Positions 1-8,272 of a stretch of 54,405 bases of DNA are shown in pieces. The notes below the pieces were generated by a model. It was not told the DNA's origin, did not search any database, and worked only from the letters and a program-made list of their open reading frames with translations. How positions within the stretch are numbered: the first letter of the stretch is position 1; every line of letters begins with the position of its first letter. A program made the translations under genes and the position numbers. Source of the stretch: Alphaproteobacteria bacterium (GTDB lineage: Bacteria > Pseudomonadota > Alphaproteobacteria > Bin95); the NCBI GenBank assembly GCA_022822125.1, contig JAJECF010000156.1, positions 1 through 54,405 of the forward strand. The letters are read 5' to 3'.

Positions 1-2
1 TG

Positions 3-215
3 CAAGCCTACGAAAAACGGCGCATCGACCGTTCCCTCGCCAACCTGCAGCGCAAGGCTCGAACCCTCGGCTACCAACTGATCCACCCAGACCATGACAT
101 GCAAGCGCCCAATCCTGATAGGGCGATGGCGTCAGCCTTAGTTACTCGAGAGATGTCATGCGATGTCATGATCCGCATGCGCGGAGTGCATAAGCCATGG
201 CCCGTCCGGGCATGA
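3..215 (+). CDS. 3' end of an ORF, possibly a transposase C-terminus (partial)
   Basis: An open frame enters from the left edge and stops at 213-215. Its first visible part is basic and helical (YEKRRIDRSLANLQRKA), followed by LGYQLI. Basic, Arg/Lys-rich tails ending in a short hydrophobic strand are common at the C-termini of insertion-sequence transposases, and that is my best guess. The last third of the frame runs through the TGTCATG repeats, so the true end of the ancestral gene may lie earlier. The upstream part is outside the window, so neither family nor integrity can be judged. It could also be an unrelated hypothetical protein. Confidence 0.35.
   Translation, partial: QAYEKRRIDRSLANLQRKARTLGYQLIHPDHDMQAPNPDRAMASALVTREMSCDVMIRMRGVHKPWPVRA
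153..170. repeat. TGTCATG tandem pair, 10-bp period
   Basis: ATGTCATGCGATGTCATG carries two TGTCATG heptamers starting at 154 and 164, exactly one helical turn apart. The same 18 bp recur at 10460-10477. The following segment (171-213) also resembles 10731-10773: CATGCGC and ATGGCCCGT...GGCAT are shared. It is a candidate protein-binding site. No gene starts just downstream, so the target is unclear. Confidence 0.6.
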
Positions 216-674
216 AGCTTTGGTTCCGGGCAGGGCTTGCGGGTATTCCGCGCGGTTTCCCCGGGTTCGTATTTTCGGCAGGGGCGCTTCCTTTCACTCC
301 GTCTTCGTTCCCTTCTCGCCGACGCGAAACGGGAAAGGAGACGGCCCCACGCGGATGCCGCCTCCTCTCTCCCGCTTCATCGTAGCACGGTTTCCTTGAG
401 GTCAAGCCCCGTCTCAGGAATTATTTCCAAATTTCCGAACAAGCCATGCCTGCGGGACATGCCCGCGCCGCCCGGCTTTCGTCACCGACGGCAGCGCCAA
501 GGAACCTGGAAGCCCAGCGCCCCCGGACGCCGTGCGACCGGCCGGAATGTCCGTCTCGGAAGCGTCGGGCGAACCAGGACACCGCCGCGTTTCCAGGTCT
601 TCCAGCCGCCCGGCCGTCGGGGCTCCAACGCGGCAATTCGCGGCTGCGGTTTCCGGGGCCGGTCTATGGCCGCG
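216..674. other. No gene recognised; one imperfect inverted repeat
   Basis: No convincing coding region was found here; the open frames in it are GC-driven. An imperfect inverted repeat has arms at 299-312 and 331-344 (14 bp with two mismatches) but no T-run on either side. It could be the 3' untranslated region of the SDR operon that ends at 675. Confidence 0.5.
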
Positions 675-1445
675 TCACGACGCCACGTAGCCTCCATCGA
701 CATTGTAGGTGGCGCCGGTGACGTAGCTGGAGCGGTCCGAGCAGAGCCAGCAGACCATCTCGGCGATCTCCTGCGCCTCGCCCATGCGCCGGGCAGGAAC
801 GCGGTTCATGAGCTCATTGCCGCGTCGGGCCCGCGCCTCCCGCGTCATGTCCGTCGCGATATAGCCGGGGCAGACGGCGTTCACGCGGATATTGTCCTGT
901 GCATATTCGATGCCCGCTGTGCGCGTGAGCCCCGAGACGGCGTGCTTGGCGGCGACATAGGCGCTGCCACCCGGCAGGCCGAGCAGGCCGGCGACCGAGG
1001 AAGTGTTGACGATGGCCCCGCCGCCTCCGCCCGCCTTCATGCGCTCGATCTCGCCCTTCATGCAAAGCCACACGCCCTTGAGGTTGACCGCGATCATCCG
1101 GTCGAAGCCGTCCTCGGTCCATTCATGGGTGCGCCGGCCGAAATGGTCTAGATTGGCCGGCCCGATGCCGGCATTGTTGAAGGCGCAGTCGATGCGCCCG
1201 AAGGCCTCGACCGCCGCGTCCAGCATCGCCTCCACCTGCTCCGCCTCGACCACCTCGACGGAGAGCGCAATTGCCTCGCCGCCCGTCTCGCGGATCGCGG
1301 CCGCGGTTTCCTCCGCGCCTTCCGGATTGAGGTCGGCAGCGGCCACGCGCGCGCCCTCCTTCGCGAAAAGCAGCGCGGTCGCGCGCCCGATGCCGTTTGC
1401 GGCCCCGGTAATCAGCGCCGCCTTGCCTGCCAGCATTCCCGCCAT
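675..1445 (-). CDS. SDR family NAD(P)-dependent oxidoreductase, tandem copy 1
   Basis: This is a classical short-chain dehydrogenase of 256 residues. The cofactor motif TGAANGIG lies at about 13-20, NNAG at 90-93, and the catalytic Ser150, Tyr163 and Lys167 (YVAAK) are present. D38 after the second strand (AAADLN) suggests NAD(H) preference. The C-terminus ends with the usual YNVDGGY element. The substrate cannot be told. It lies 30 bp downstream of a closely similar gene (1476-2243) in the same direction, with GGGGGAG before its ATG, so the two are probably cotranscribed. The near-identity points to a recent tandem duplication. Confidence 0.93.
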   Translation of the reverse strand: MAGMLAGKAALITGAANGIGRATALLFAKEGARVAAADLNPEGAEETAAAIRETGGEAIALSVEVVEAEQVEAMLDAAVEAFGRIDCAFNNAGIGPANLDHFGRRTHEWTEDGFDRMIAVNLKGVWLCMKGEIERMKAGGGGGAIVNTSSVAGLLGLPGGSAYVAAKHAVSGLTRTAGIEYAQDNIRVNAVCPGYIATDMTREARARRGNELMNRVPARRMGEAQEIAEMVCWLCSDRSSYVTGATYNVDGGYVAS

Positions 1446-1475
1446 GTCCAGGTCTCCCCCGTTCCGCGCCGCCCG

Positions 1476-2243
1476 TCAGGACGCCATATAGCCGCCATCC
1501 ACATTATAGGTGGCGCCGGTGACGAAGCCCGCGCGCTCCGAGCAGAGCCAGCAGACCATCTCGGCGATCTCCTGCGCCTCGCCCATCCGCCGCGCCGGCA
1601 CCAGGGCCATGATCTCATTGCCGCGCCGGGACATGACCTCGCGCGTCATGTCGGTGGCGATGAAGCCGGGGCAGACGGCGTTCACGCGGATATTGTCCGT
1701 GGCGTATTCGATGCCGGCGGTGCGGGTGAGCCCGGAGACGCCGTGCTTGGCCGCCACATAGCCCGAGGAGGTCGGCAGGCCGGCGAGCCCCGCAATGGAC
1801 GAGGTGTTGACGATGGCGCCGCCGCCGGTCTCCAGCATGCGCCCGATCTCGCTTTTCATGCAGAGCCACACGCCCTTCAGGTTGACTGCGATCATCCGGT
1901 CGAAGCCTTCTTCGGACCATTGATGCGTGCGTCTGGCGTTGTTATCCACATTGGCGGGCGCGATGCCGGCATTGTTGAAGGCGCAGTCGATCCGCCCGAA
2001 CGCCTCGACCGTTGCATCGACCATCGCCTCGACCTGTTCGGCGTCGCTCACCTCGACTGACAGCGCAATCGCTTCGCCGCCCGCCTCGCGGATCATGGCG
2101 GCGGTCTCCTCCGCCCCTTCGAGATTGAGGTCGGCGGCGGCGACCCGCGCCCCTTCCTTGGCGAAGAGCAACGCCGTCGCGCGCCCGATGCCGTTCGCGC
2201 CCCCGGTAATCAGCGCCGCCTTGCCCGCCAGCATTCCCGCCAT
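1476..2243 (-). CDS. SDR family NAD(P)-dependent oxidoreductase, tandem copy 2
   Basis: This is a 255-residue classical SDR that starts with the same MAGMLAGKAALITG as its neighbour. It has the TGGANGIG cofactor loop, NNAG, and a YVAAK active site one residue earlier than in copy 1. The ATG at 2241-2243 follows GGGGGAGAG, a good ribosome site. A much longer frame continues upstream, but that part is antisense to other genes and is not coding. Differences between the copies cluster in the loop after NNAG (HFGRR against NNARR) and around residues 135-160, which flank the substrate pocket, so the pair may have diverged in specificity. Confidence 0.93.
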   Translation of the reverse strand: MAGMLAGKAALITGGANGIGRATALLFAKEGARVAAADLNLEGAEETAAMIREAGGEAIALSVEVSDAEQVEAMVDATVEAFGRIDCAFNNAGIAPANVDNNARRTHQWSEEGFDRMIAVNLKGVWLCMKSEIGRMLETGGGAIVNTSSIAGLAGLPTSSGYVAAKHGVSGLTRTAGIEYATDNIRVNAVCPGFIATDMTREVMSRRGNEIMALVPARRMGEAQEIAEMVCWLCSERAGFVTGATYNVDGGYMAS

Positions 2244-2361
2244 GACGCTCTCTCCCCCGTCCGCATGGATGTCCCGGCCAGCATAGCGCGCCCTGCCATG
2301 CGTCACGATAGGCCATGTTCGGCGCGTCCGTCTCAACTTTCGCGGGCGCCCCGCGGCCGGG

Positions 2362-2609
2362 GCAATCCCGCTTGAGCGGCCTCTGGCGGGGCTTGCCAAA
2401 GCGATCGGCGTGACGCCGGCGCGTATCAATGAGATCGTGCGCGGGCGGCGGGGCATTACGGCCTCGACGGCCCTGCGGCTGGCCCGGTATTTCGGCACCG
2501 ACGCCCGGAGCTGGATGATTTGCAGCTGCGCTATGAACTCGAACGCGCGGAAAGAGACGAGCCGGGGCCCTGCATACCATCCAGCCCCGCGATGCCGCAT
2601 AGAGCATAG
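2362..2609 (+). pseudogene. Degenerate HigA-type antitoxin remnant
   Basis: Reading from about 2362 gives LAKAIGVTPARINEIVRG, then RRGITASTALRLARYFGT, then SW. This is the helix-turn-helix core of HigA addiction-module antitoxins. After TGGATG (about 2512-2517) the family sequence resumes one frame over as LQLRYELERAERD and stops at 2607-2609. That is the effect of a one-base deletion. The N-terminal HPGE-like segment and a start codon are missing, and no toxin gene adjoins it. It is therefore a double-damaged relic. An intact relative lies at 23818-24123. Confidence 0.7.
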
Positions 2610-2626
2610 AGTGGCTGGCCCGCCCC

Positions 2627-5128
2627 TTACGGCTCGCGGAGCGCCGGGGCGGCGGGCTGGCCGAGCAGGCGCCATGTGCCGAGGAAGCCGAACAGCGCCG
2701 TCACCGCGACCGCCGCCAGCGCCGTCGCCGCGGCCGTTGCGACCGGCGCGGTCCAGGCGATGTCCATGACCTCCTCCAGCAGCACATAACCGGCGGCGAG
2801 GCCGAGCAGGCAGCCGATAAGCGCCGCCACGCCGCCCAGTATGGCGAATTCCAGCATGTAACTGCGCAGGAGGTCGGCCCGCGTCGCGCCGAGCACCTTG
2901 AAGATCACCGCATCGCGCCGCCGCCGCCGGCGGCCGGCGGCAATCGCGCCCGCCAGCACGGCAAGGCCCGCAGCGAGCCCGACCGCCGCGACGAGGCGGA
3001 TCGCCATGCCCATCCGGCCGATCAGTTCCGTTACCATGGCGAGCGCGTCCTTGACCCGGATCGCCGAGACATTGGGAAGCGCGGCGGCCATGGCGGCCGT
3101 CAGGCCCGCCTCGGACTCCGGCGGCGTGCGGACGGTGGCGACATAGGTCTGCGGCGCGCGGTCGAGCGCGCCCGGCGCGAAAATTGTGGTGAACTGCATC
3201 CTGAGCGTCCGCCAGGCGATGCGGCGCAGATTGGCGATCTCCGCCTCCACGGTGCGGCCCAGTATGTTGAAGGCGATCCGGTCCCCGGGCTTCAGGCCGA
3301 AGGCGCGCGCCAGGTTGGCGTCGAAGGAGACGAGCGGCGGCCCCCGATAGTCCGCCGGCCACCATGTTCCGGCCACGATTTCCGCTCCGTCCGGCGGTTC
3401 CCCCGACCAGGTGAGGCCGCGCTCGCCGCGGATCGCCCAGCGAGCGTCCTCGGGCACCTGCGCCTCCGACGCCGGCACGCCGTCTATCGAGGCGATGCGG
3501 GCGCGCAGATGCGGCGTGCGCTGGTCCAGCACCGCCCCCGGGGTTCCGGCGATAACCTCGTCGAAGCGCGCGGCCTGGTCCGGCTGGATGTCGATGAAGA
3601 AATGGGTGGGGGCATCGGCCGGGATCTCCTCGTTCAACTGGCGGGAAAGCCCCTCCTCGACCGACGCGACGGCGACAAGCACGGTCACGCCGAAGCCGAG
3701 CGAGAGCAGCAGGCCGCCGGTCTCGCCGCCGGGCCGGGCCAGCGCCGCCAGCGCCCGGCGGAGCGCCCCGGGTCCGGCGCTTCTGAGGCCGCGCGCAAGA
3801 CGCACCGTCGCCGTCGCCGCCGCAAAGAAAATGCCGTAAGCCGCCAGCGCGCCGGCGACGAACCAGAGCGCCAGCGCCCGGTCCGGCGCTGTGGCGACCG
3901 CAAGCGCGGCGAGCAGCGCCGCCAGCCCGGCGGACGCCAGGATCGCGGCAGGGCCGGCTCGTTCGCCCGCCGCCTCGACATCCCGGAAGAGCGCAACCGG
4001 CGGGCGCCGCGCGGCGGCTGCAAGCGGCGGCAGGGAGAAGACGGCGGAGGTGAGCGCCCCGAAAGCGGCGGCCAGGACCAGCGGCCCCGGATAGACGCCG
4101 AGCGCGGGATCGACGGGCAGATAGGTCTCCAGCAGGCCGACGAACAGGTAGGGCGCGGCCGCGCCCAGGGCGAGGCCGATCAGGATCGCCAGCGCCGTCA
4201 TCACCGCGATCTGGAGGCTGAAGATGAGCCCGATCAGCCGTGGCCCGGCGCCAAGGCAGCCGAGCGTTGCGATCGCCGGCCGCCGCGACCCCAGATGCGC
4301 GCGCACCGCGTTGGCGACGCCGATGCCGCCGATGATCGAGGCTGCGAGACCGACAAGCGTCATGAACAGCGTGAGGCGCCGGACCGTCTGCCGGAGGCCC
4401 GGCGCGGCCGAGCCGATGCCCGTCACTCGCCAGCCCCGGTCGGCATACGCCTGTGCAAGACGGCGCAGCTCGGCGACCGTGCGGCCGGGCTCGTCCAGCG
4501 CGATGCGGTATTTGTAGCGGACCAGGCTTCCGGGCTGCACCAGGCCCGTCCGCCGGAGCCCCTCCATATCGACCATGAAGCGCGGCCCGTACGAGAAGAG
4601 GCCGACCGCGCGGTCCGGCTCGCGCTCAAGCGCGGCGCGGATGGCGAAGGACCCGTCGCCGACCTCTATCCGGTCGCCGACGGCGAGGCCCAGCCGCTCC
4701 AGCAGGGTCGCTTCGACGACGGCGCCGCCGTCGTCGAGCGCATCCTCCAGCGCCATGCCGCCGGAGAGGCGGAGGCGGCCCGCGAGCGGATAGGCGCCGT
4801 CCACCGCCTTGAGTTCGACCAGCGCTACACCGCCGCCGCCGCGCGCCATGGCCCGCATCTCGACGACTTCCGAGACGCGCCCGAGGGCGGCGAAATCGGT
4901 CCGCGCGTCCGCGTCCGCCGGCACATAGGTGGCGCGGACCGCGAGGTCGCCGCCATGCAGGGCGCGGGCGTCGCGGGCGATACCGGCCTGCACCGCCTGG
5001 CTGACGGAGTGGACTGCCGCAATTGCCGCGACGCCGATGGCGATGCACAGCAGGAATATGCGGAAGCCGGCCAGCCCGCCGCGCATTTCGCGCCGCGCCA
5101 GCCGCCAGGCGAGCGCGAGGTCAGTCAT
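2627..5128 (-). CDS. FtsX-type ABC transporter permease (YbbP-like)
   Basis: This 833-residue inner-membrane permease has an N-terminal membrane segment (FRIFLLCIAIGVAAIAAVHS), a large periplasmic region, and several further membrane helices grouped in the middle and at the C-terminus. This is the layout of the double-FtsX-domain YbbP/LolCE/MacB superfamily. The C-terminal helices include the conserved FKVLGATRADLLRSY segment. The ATG at 5128 overlaps the 3' end of the ATPase gene by 8 bp, so the two are translationally coupled. The location next to a TesA-like esterase matches the ybbA-ybbP-tesA arrangement of many proteobacteria. Substrate is unknown; a role in lipid or lipoprotein handling is inference. 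Confidence 0.9.
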   Translation of the reverse strand: MTDLALAWRLARREMRGGLAGFRIFLLCIAIGVAAIAAVHSVSQAVQAGIARDARALHGGDLAVRATYVPADADARTDFAALGRVSEVVEMRAMARGGGGVALVELKAVDGAYPLAGRLRLSGGMALEDALDDGGAVVEATLLERLGLAVGDRIEVGDGSFAIRAALEREPDRAVGLFSYGPRFMVDMEGLRRTGLVQPGSLVRYKYRIALDEPGRTVAELRRLAQAYADRGWRVTGIGSAAPGLRQTVRRLTLFMTLVGLAASIIGGIGVANAVRAHLGSRRPAIATLGCLGAGPRLIGLIFSLQIAVMTALAILIGLALGAAAPYLFVGLLETYLPVDPALGVYPGPLVLAAAFGALTSAVFSLPPLAAAARRPPVALFRDVEAAGERAGPAAILASAGLAALLAALAVATAPDRALALWFVAGALAAYGIFFAAATATVRLARGLRSAGPGALRRALAALARPGGETGGLLLSLGFGVTVLVAVASVEEGLSRQLNEEIPADAPTHFFIDIQPDQAARFDEVIAGTPGAVLDQRTPHLRARIASIDGVPASEAQVPEDARWAIRGERGLTWSGEPPDGAEIVAGTWWPADYRGPPLVSFDANLARAFGLKPGDRIAFNILGRTVEAEIANLRRIAWRTLRMQFTTIFAPGALDRAPQTYVATVRTPPESEAGLTAAMAAALPNVSAIRVKDALAMVTELIGRMGMAIRLVAAVGLAAGLAVLAGAIAAGRRRRRRDAVIFKVLGATRADLLRSYMLEFAILGGVAALIGCLLGLAAGYVLLEEVMDIAWTAPVATAAATALAAVAVTALFGFLGTWRLLGQPAAPALREP

Positions 5129-5804
5129 CGCCGGCGATGCGCCCGTCCTCGATCCGCACCCGGCGTGCGCAACGCGCTGCAAGCGCGGGATCGTGGGTGA
5201 CGAGAATGAGCGTCGCGCCGCCTTCGGCGGCCATGCCGAACAGCGCGTCGAGCGCGTAGCGGCCGGTTTCGCCGTCGAGATTGCCGGTCGGCTCGTCGGC
5301 GAAGATCGCCGCCGGCGCCGGGCCGAAGGCGCGCGCGATCGCCACCCGCTGCTGCTCGCCGCCCGAAAGCTGGCCCGGATAGTGGCCGGCGCGCGCGCCG
5401 AGGCCGACCGCCTCCAGGCAGGCGCGCGCCCGGTCGAACGCATCGCGGCGCCCCGCGAGCTCCAGCGGCACGGCGACATTTTCGAGCGCCGTCATCGTCG
5501 CCATCAGGTGGAAGGACTGGAAGACGATGCCGACCTTCTCGCGCCGCAGCATGGCGAGTTCGTCCTCGGTCATCGTCCCCAGGTCGCAGCCGGCGACCCT
5601 GACCCGGCCTTCCGTCGCGCGCTCCAGCCCGGCGGCCACCAGCAGGGTCGAGGTCTTGCCGGACCCGGACGGGCCGACCACCGCCACCGACTCTCCGGGC
5701 GCCACGGCGAGGTCGATGCCGCGGAGCACATTGACCGGGCCGGCGGCGCTCACCAGAGTGAGGTGGACATCCTCAAGCTCTACCGCCCAGTCCGAGCCTG
5801 CCAT
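5121..5804 (-). CDS. ABC transporter ATP-binding protein (YbbA/LolD family)
   Basis: This 227-residue ATPase energises the FtsX-type permease encoded immediately downstream. Walker A is GPSGSGKT at 44-51, followed by the Q-loop FQSFHL, the signature LSGGEQQR, Walker B AIFADEP with GNLD, and the switch histidine in VTHD. These are features of the MacB/LolD/FtsE group. I chose the ATG at 5804 ([10 protein letters not shown]) over an upstream ATG at 5870, because homology begins here and the longer form would run through the divergent tesA leader. Its start overlaps the divergent esterase start by 2 bp, so the two promoters must be interleaved. Confidence 0.93.
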   Translation of the reverse strand: MAGSDWAVELEDVHLTLVSAAGPVNVLRGIDLAVAPGESVAVVGPSGSGKTSTLLVAAGLERATEGRVRVAGCDLGTMTEDELAMLRREKVGIVFQSFHLMATMTALENVAVPLELAGRRDAFDRARACLEAVGLGARAGHYPGQLSGGEQQRVAIARAFGPAPAAIFADEPTGNLDGETGRYALDALFGMAAEGGATLILVTHDPALAARCARRVRIEDGRIAGDD

Positions 5805-6561
5805 GCGCGCGCATTCTCTCTGCCGGCCAATCCGCCCCGAGGCATATGGCCCGGAATCCATCCCCTTCAACGCGCCGGATGCCGCAGCGGGCGGATGGAG
5901 AAGACTCGCCGCAATCTTCCCTTTCCTGCTTGCCTGCAGTTTTGCGACCGTGCTCGTCGACTCGCCTGGCGCGGCAGCGGCGGCGCGGCTACTGCTGTTA
6001 GGGGATTCGATTACCGCGGGCTACGGCCTCGCGCCGGAAGACGGCCTGGTGGCCCAGTTGCGCAGGCGGCTCAGGGCGGACGGGGGCGGCGCGGTCGTAC
6101 TGGACGGCGGCGTCTCCGGCGACACGGCGGCGGGCGGGCTCGCACGCCTCGACTGGATGCTCGGCGACAATCCGAGCCACGCCGTGGTGGCGCTCGGCGG
6201 CAATGATGCGCTGCGCGGGCTCGATCCGGCGGGGACCGAAGCCGCGCTCGCCGCCATTCTCGACCGTCTGGCGGCCGAGGGCATTCCGGTTCTGCTCGCC
6301 GGCATGAAGGCGCCGCGCAATCTCGGCCGCGCCTATACGGAAGCCTTCGACAGCCTCTATCCCCGGCTCGCCGCGCGCTACGAGGTCGTCTTCTACCCCT
6401 TCCTCCTGGACGGCGTCGCGGCGGACCCGACGCTCAACCAGCCGGACGGAATCCATCCCAATGCCGAGGGCGCCGCCGCAATCGCTGCCCGTCTTGTGCC
6501 TTACGTCGAACGCCTGCTGGCGCTATCCTCGACGCCGTCCGGCGGCAGCAGCCGGAAGTGA
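5803..6561 (+). CDS. tesA: Arylesterase / lysophospholipase L1-like SGNH hydrolase
   Basis: This SGNH-fold hydrolase of the TesA group is probably periplasmic. The nucleophile block GDSITAGYG places Ser69, the oxyanion block has GGND, and the C-terminal catalytic Asp/His sit in DGIHPNAEG. The start is uncertain. The only in-frame ATG (5803) gives an unusually long leader of about 32 residues before a signal-like stretch (WRRLAAIFPFLLACSFATVL) that ends in an Ala-rich cleavage region. LLAC could alternatively be a lipobox. It is divergent from the YbbA/YbbP-like transporter and is followed after 10 bp by the FIST gene. Confidence 0.85.
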   Translation: MRAHSLCRPIRPEAYGPESIPFNAPDAAAGGWRRLAAIFPFLLACSFATVLVDSPGAAAAARLLLLGDSITAGYGLAPEDGLVAQLRRRLRADGGGAVVLDGGVSGDTAAGGLARLDWMLGDNPSHAVVALGGNDALRGLDPAGTEAALAAILDRLAAEGIPVLLAGMKAPRNLGRAYTEAFDSLYPRLAARYEVVFYPFLLDGVAADPTLNQPDGIHPNAEGAAAIAARLVPYVERLLALSSTPSGGSSRK

Positions 6562-6571
6562 GGCGGGCAGC

Positions 6572-7711
6572 ATGAGCGGCGCGGGAAATGACAGGCCGGC
6601 GGCCATCGCGGCAGGGTTCGGCGAGGGCGGCGACTGGCAAGCGGCGCTCGGCCCCGTCCGGGCGGCGCTGGCGGACGGCGCCGCCGGGGCCGATGTCGGC
6701 ATTGTCTATGTGAGCGACAGCATCGCCGAGCGCCTGCCGGAGATCGCGGAGGCGCTCAGGGCCGAAACCGGCATTGCCGACTGGGCCGGCACGGTCGGCA
6801 TGGGCGTGTGCGGCACGGGCCGGGCGGCGTTCGGCCGGCCCGCGATCGCCGCCGCCGCGTTCGGCTTTCCGGAGGACGCCGTGCGCCTGGTGCCGGGCAT
6901 CAGGGAGGACGCGGCGGAAGCGAAGGCGGATCTGGCCGCGTGGGCGTCCGGGCAGGCGCGGGCGACGGCGCTGCTCCATGCGGACCCCTATAACCGGCAC
7001 ATGGCGGAAATCGTCGCGGACCTCGCCGAGACGCTCGGCGCGTTCGCCGTCGGCGGCATTGCGTCCGCCGAGGGGCCGACGGCGCAGCTTGCCGGCGCCG
7101 TCGAGCAGGGCGTGGTCTCGGGCCTCGTCTTCGGCGAGGCGGCGGGTGTCGTCTCCGGCCTCAGCCAGGGCTGCACGCCCATCGGACCGGCGCGCACGGT
7201 CACGCGCGCCCACAACAATCTCGTGCTGGAGATCGACGGGGAGCCCGCCTTCGACGTGCTTTGCCGCGATCTCGGCCTTGATTCCGTCGCGCGCATCCGC
7301 GAGGCCGCGCCCTGGCTGCATGCGGCCCGCCCGGTGCCGGGCTCCTCCGAGGCCGATTACCTGGTCCGCAACATTATCGGCCTCGACGCGCAGGACGGCA
7401 TCGTGGCGCTCGGCGCGCTGATCGACCCCGGCGAGCGCCTGTTCTTCGCGCGCCGCGACCCGGCGGCGGCGGAAGCGGATCTGCGCCGCATGCTGCGGAG
7501 CGTGAAGGCCCGCCTATCGCGGCCGGCGCAGGGCGGGGTCTATGTCTCCTGCCTCGCCCGCGGGCCCCACATGTTCGGCACCGAGGACGCTGAATTGCAG
7601 ATCCTCCGCGAGGAGATCGGCGACCTGCCGCTCGCCGGCTTCTTCGCCAATGGCGAGTTCTCGGGCGGGCGCATCTATGGCTATACGGGCGTCCTCACGC
7701 TGTTCGAGTAG
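6572..7711 (+). CDS. FIST N- and C-domain protein
   Basis: This 379-residue protein matches the FIST sensory architecture. The N-terminal half has the GIVYVSDS, GTVGMGVCG and AVGGIAS elements and ends with SQGCTPIGP. The C-terminal FIST_C half contains LLFFAR-like and GVYVSCLARGP segments and ends in GFFANGEFSGG followed by GYTGVLTLF. FIST domains are thought to bind small ligands such as amino acids. Many are linked to signalling proteins, but this one is free-standing and has no membrane or signal sequence. The role is unknown. It is 10 bp from tesA and 12 bp before thpR, so it is likely in one transcript with them. Confidence 0.85.
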   Translation: MSGAGNDRPAAIAAGFGEGGDWQAALGPVRAALADGAAGADVGIVYVSDSIAERLPEIAEALRAETGIADWAGTVGMGVCGTGRAAFGRPAIAAAAFGFPEDAVRLVPGIREDAAEAKADLAAWASGQARATALLHADPYNRHMAEIVADLAETLGAFAVGGIASAEGPTAQLAGAVEQGVVSGLVFGEAAGVVSGLSQGCTPIGPARTVTRAHNNLVLEIDGEPAFDVLCRDLGLDSVARIREAAPWLHAARPVPGSSEADYLVRNIIGLDAQDGIVALGALIDPGERLFFARRDPAAAEADLRRMLRSVKARLSRPAQGGVYVSCLARGPHMFGTEDAELQILREEIGDLPLAGFFANGEFSGGRIYGYTGVLTLFE

Positions 7712-7723
7712 CCCGGCCGGACC

Positions 7724-8272
7724 TTGCGCCTCTTCGCCGCGATACTGCTGCCGGAGGATGTCCGCAGCGCGCTTGCCGGGCTCGCCGGCGGGCTGCCGGG
7801 CGCGCGCTGGGCGCCCGAGGAAAACTACCACCTGACGCTCCGCTTCATCGGCGAGGTGGATCAGGGTTTCGCCGAGGAGCTGGCCGAAGCGCTCAGCCAT
7901 GTCTCCGGCGCGGCGTTCGAACTGCGTATCTGCGCGCTCGGCAGCTTCGGCGGCGCGCGGCCGCGGGCGGTCTGGGCGGGCATCGCTCCCTCCGGGCCGC
8001 TGACGGCGCTCAGGCGGCGCGTCGAGTCGGCGCTGATGCGCGCGGGCCTCCCCCCGGAAGAGCGCAAATTCATGCCGCATATCACGCTCGGCCGCACGGC
8101 CGGCGCGCGCCCCGCCGCGGTCGCCGCCTGGCTGGAGGAGCGCGGCGCGTTCCGTCTGCCGGCCTTCGCGGCGGACGGCTTCTCGCTCATGTCGAGCCGG
8201 CTCGGCGGCGCGGCGCCGGCCTATCGCGAAGAGGTCCGCTACCCCTTCGGCGGCGAGGCCTTCGCGCCGTGA
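7724..8272 (+). CDS. thpR: RNA 2',3'-cyclic phosphodiesterase (ThpR, 2H family)
   Basis: This is a 182-residue protein of the two-histidine phosphoesterase superfamily. The two HxT motifs are HLTLRF (His36, Thr38) and HITLGR (His119, Thr121), the expected pair of active-site signatures. Enzymes of this family open 2',3'-cyclic phosphates at RNA ends and can ligate tRNA halves in vitro. The start is a TTG at 7724 (MRLFAAILLP), with no better ATG nearby. The stop overlaps the next start (GTGA at 8269-8272), so the downstream glycosylase-like gene is translationally coupled. Confidence 0.92.
   Translation: MRLFAAILLPEDVRSALAGLAGGLPGARWAPEENYHLTLRFIGEVDQGFAEELAEALSHVSGAAFELRICALGSFGGARPRAVWAGIAPSGPLTALRRRVESALMRAGLPPEERKFMPHITLGRTAGARPAAVAAWLEERGAFRLPAFAADGFSLMSSRLGGAAPAYREEVRYPFGGEAFAP

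Noticed and set aside
237..1151. 304-residue plus-strand frame over the first SDR
   Set aside because: It is low-complexity antisense to a clear SDR, with no motif and no ribosome site.
2244..3365. Long minus-strand frame joined to the second SDR, and other long frames antisense to the FtsX permease
   Set aside because: They are Arg/Pro/Gly-rich GC shadows of the permease gene with no family features. The SDR start at 2243 has its own ribosome site.
3509..6206. Very long Arg/Gly-rich plus-strand frames opposite the ABC transporter
   Set aside because: Composition is typical of antisense reading in high-G+C genes; the real genes are on the minus strand.
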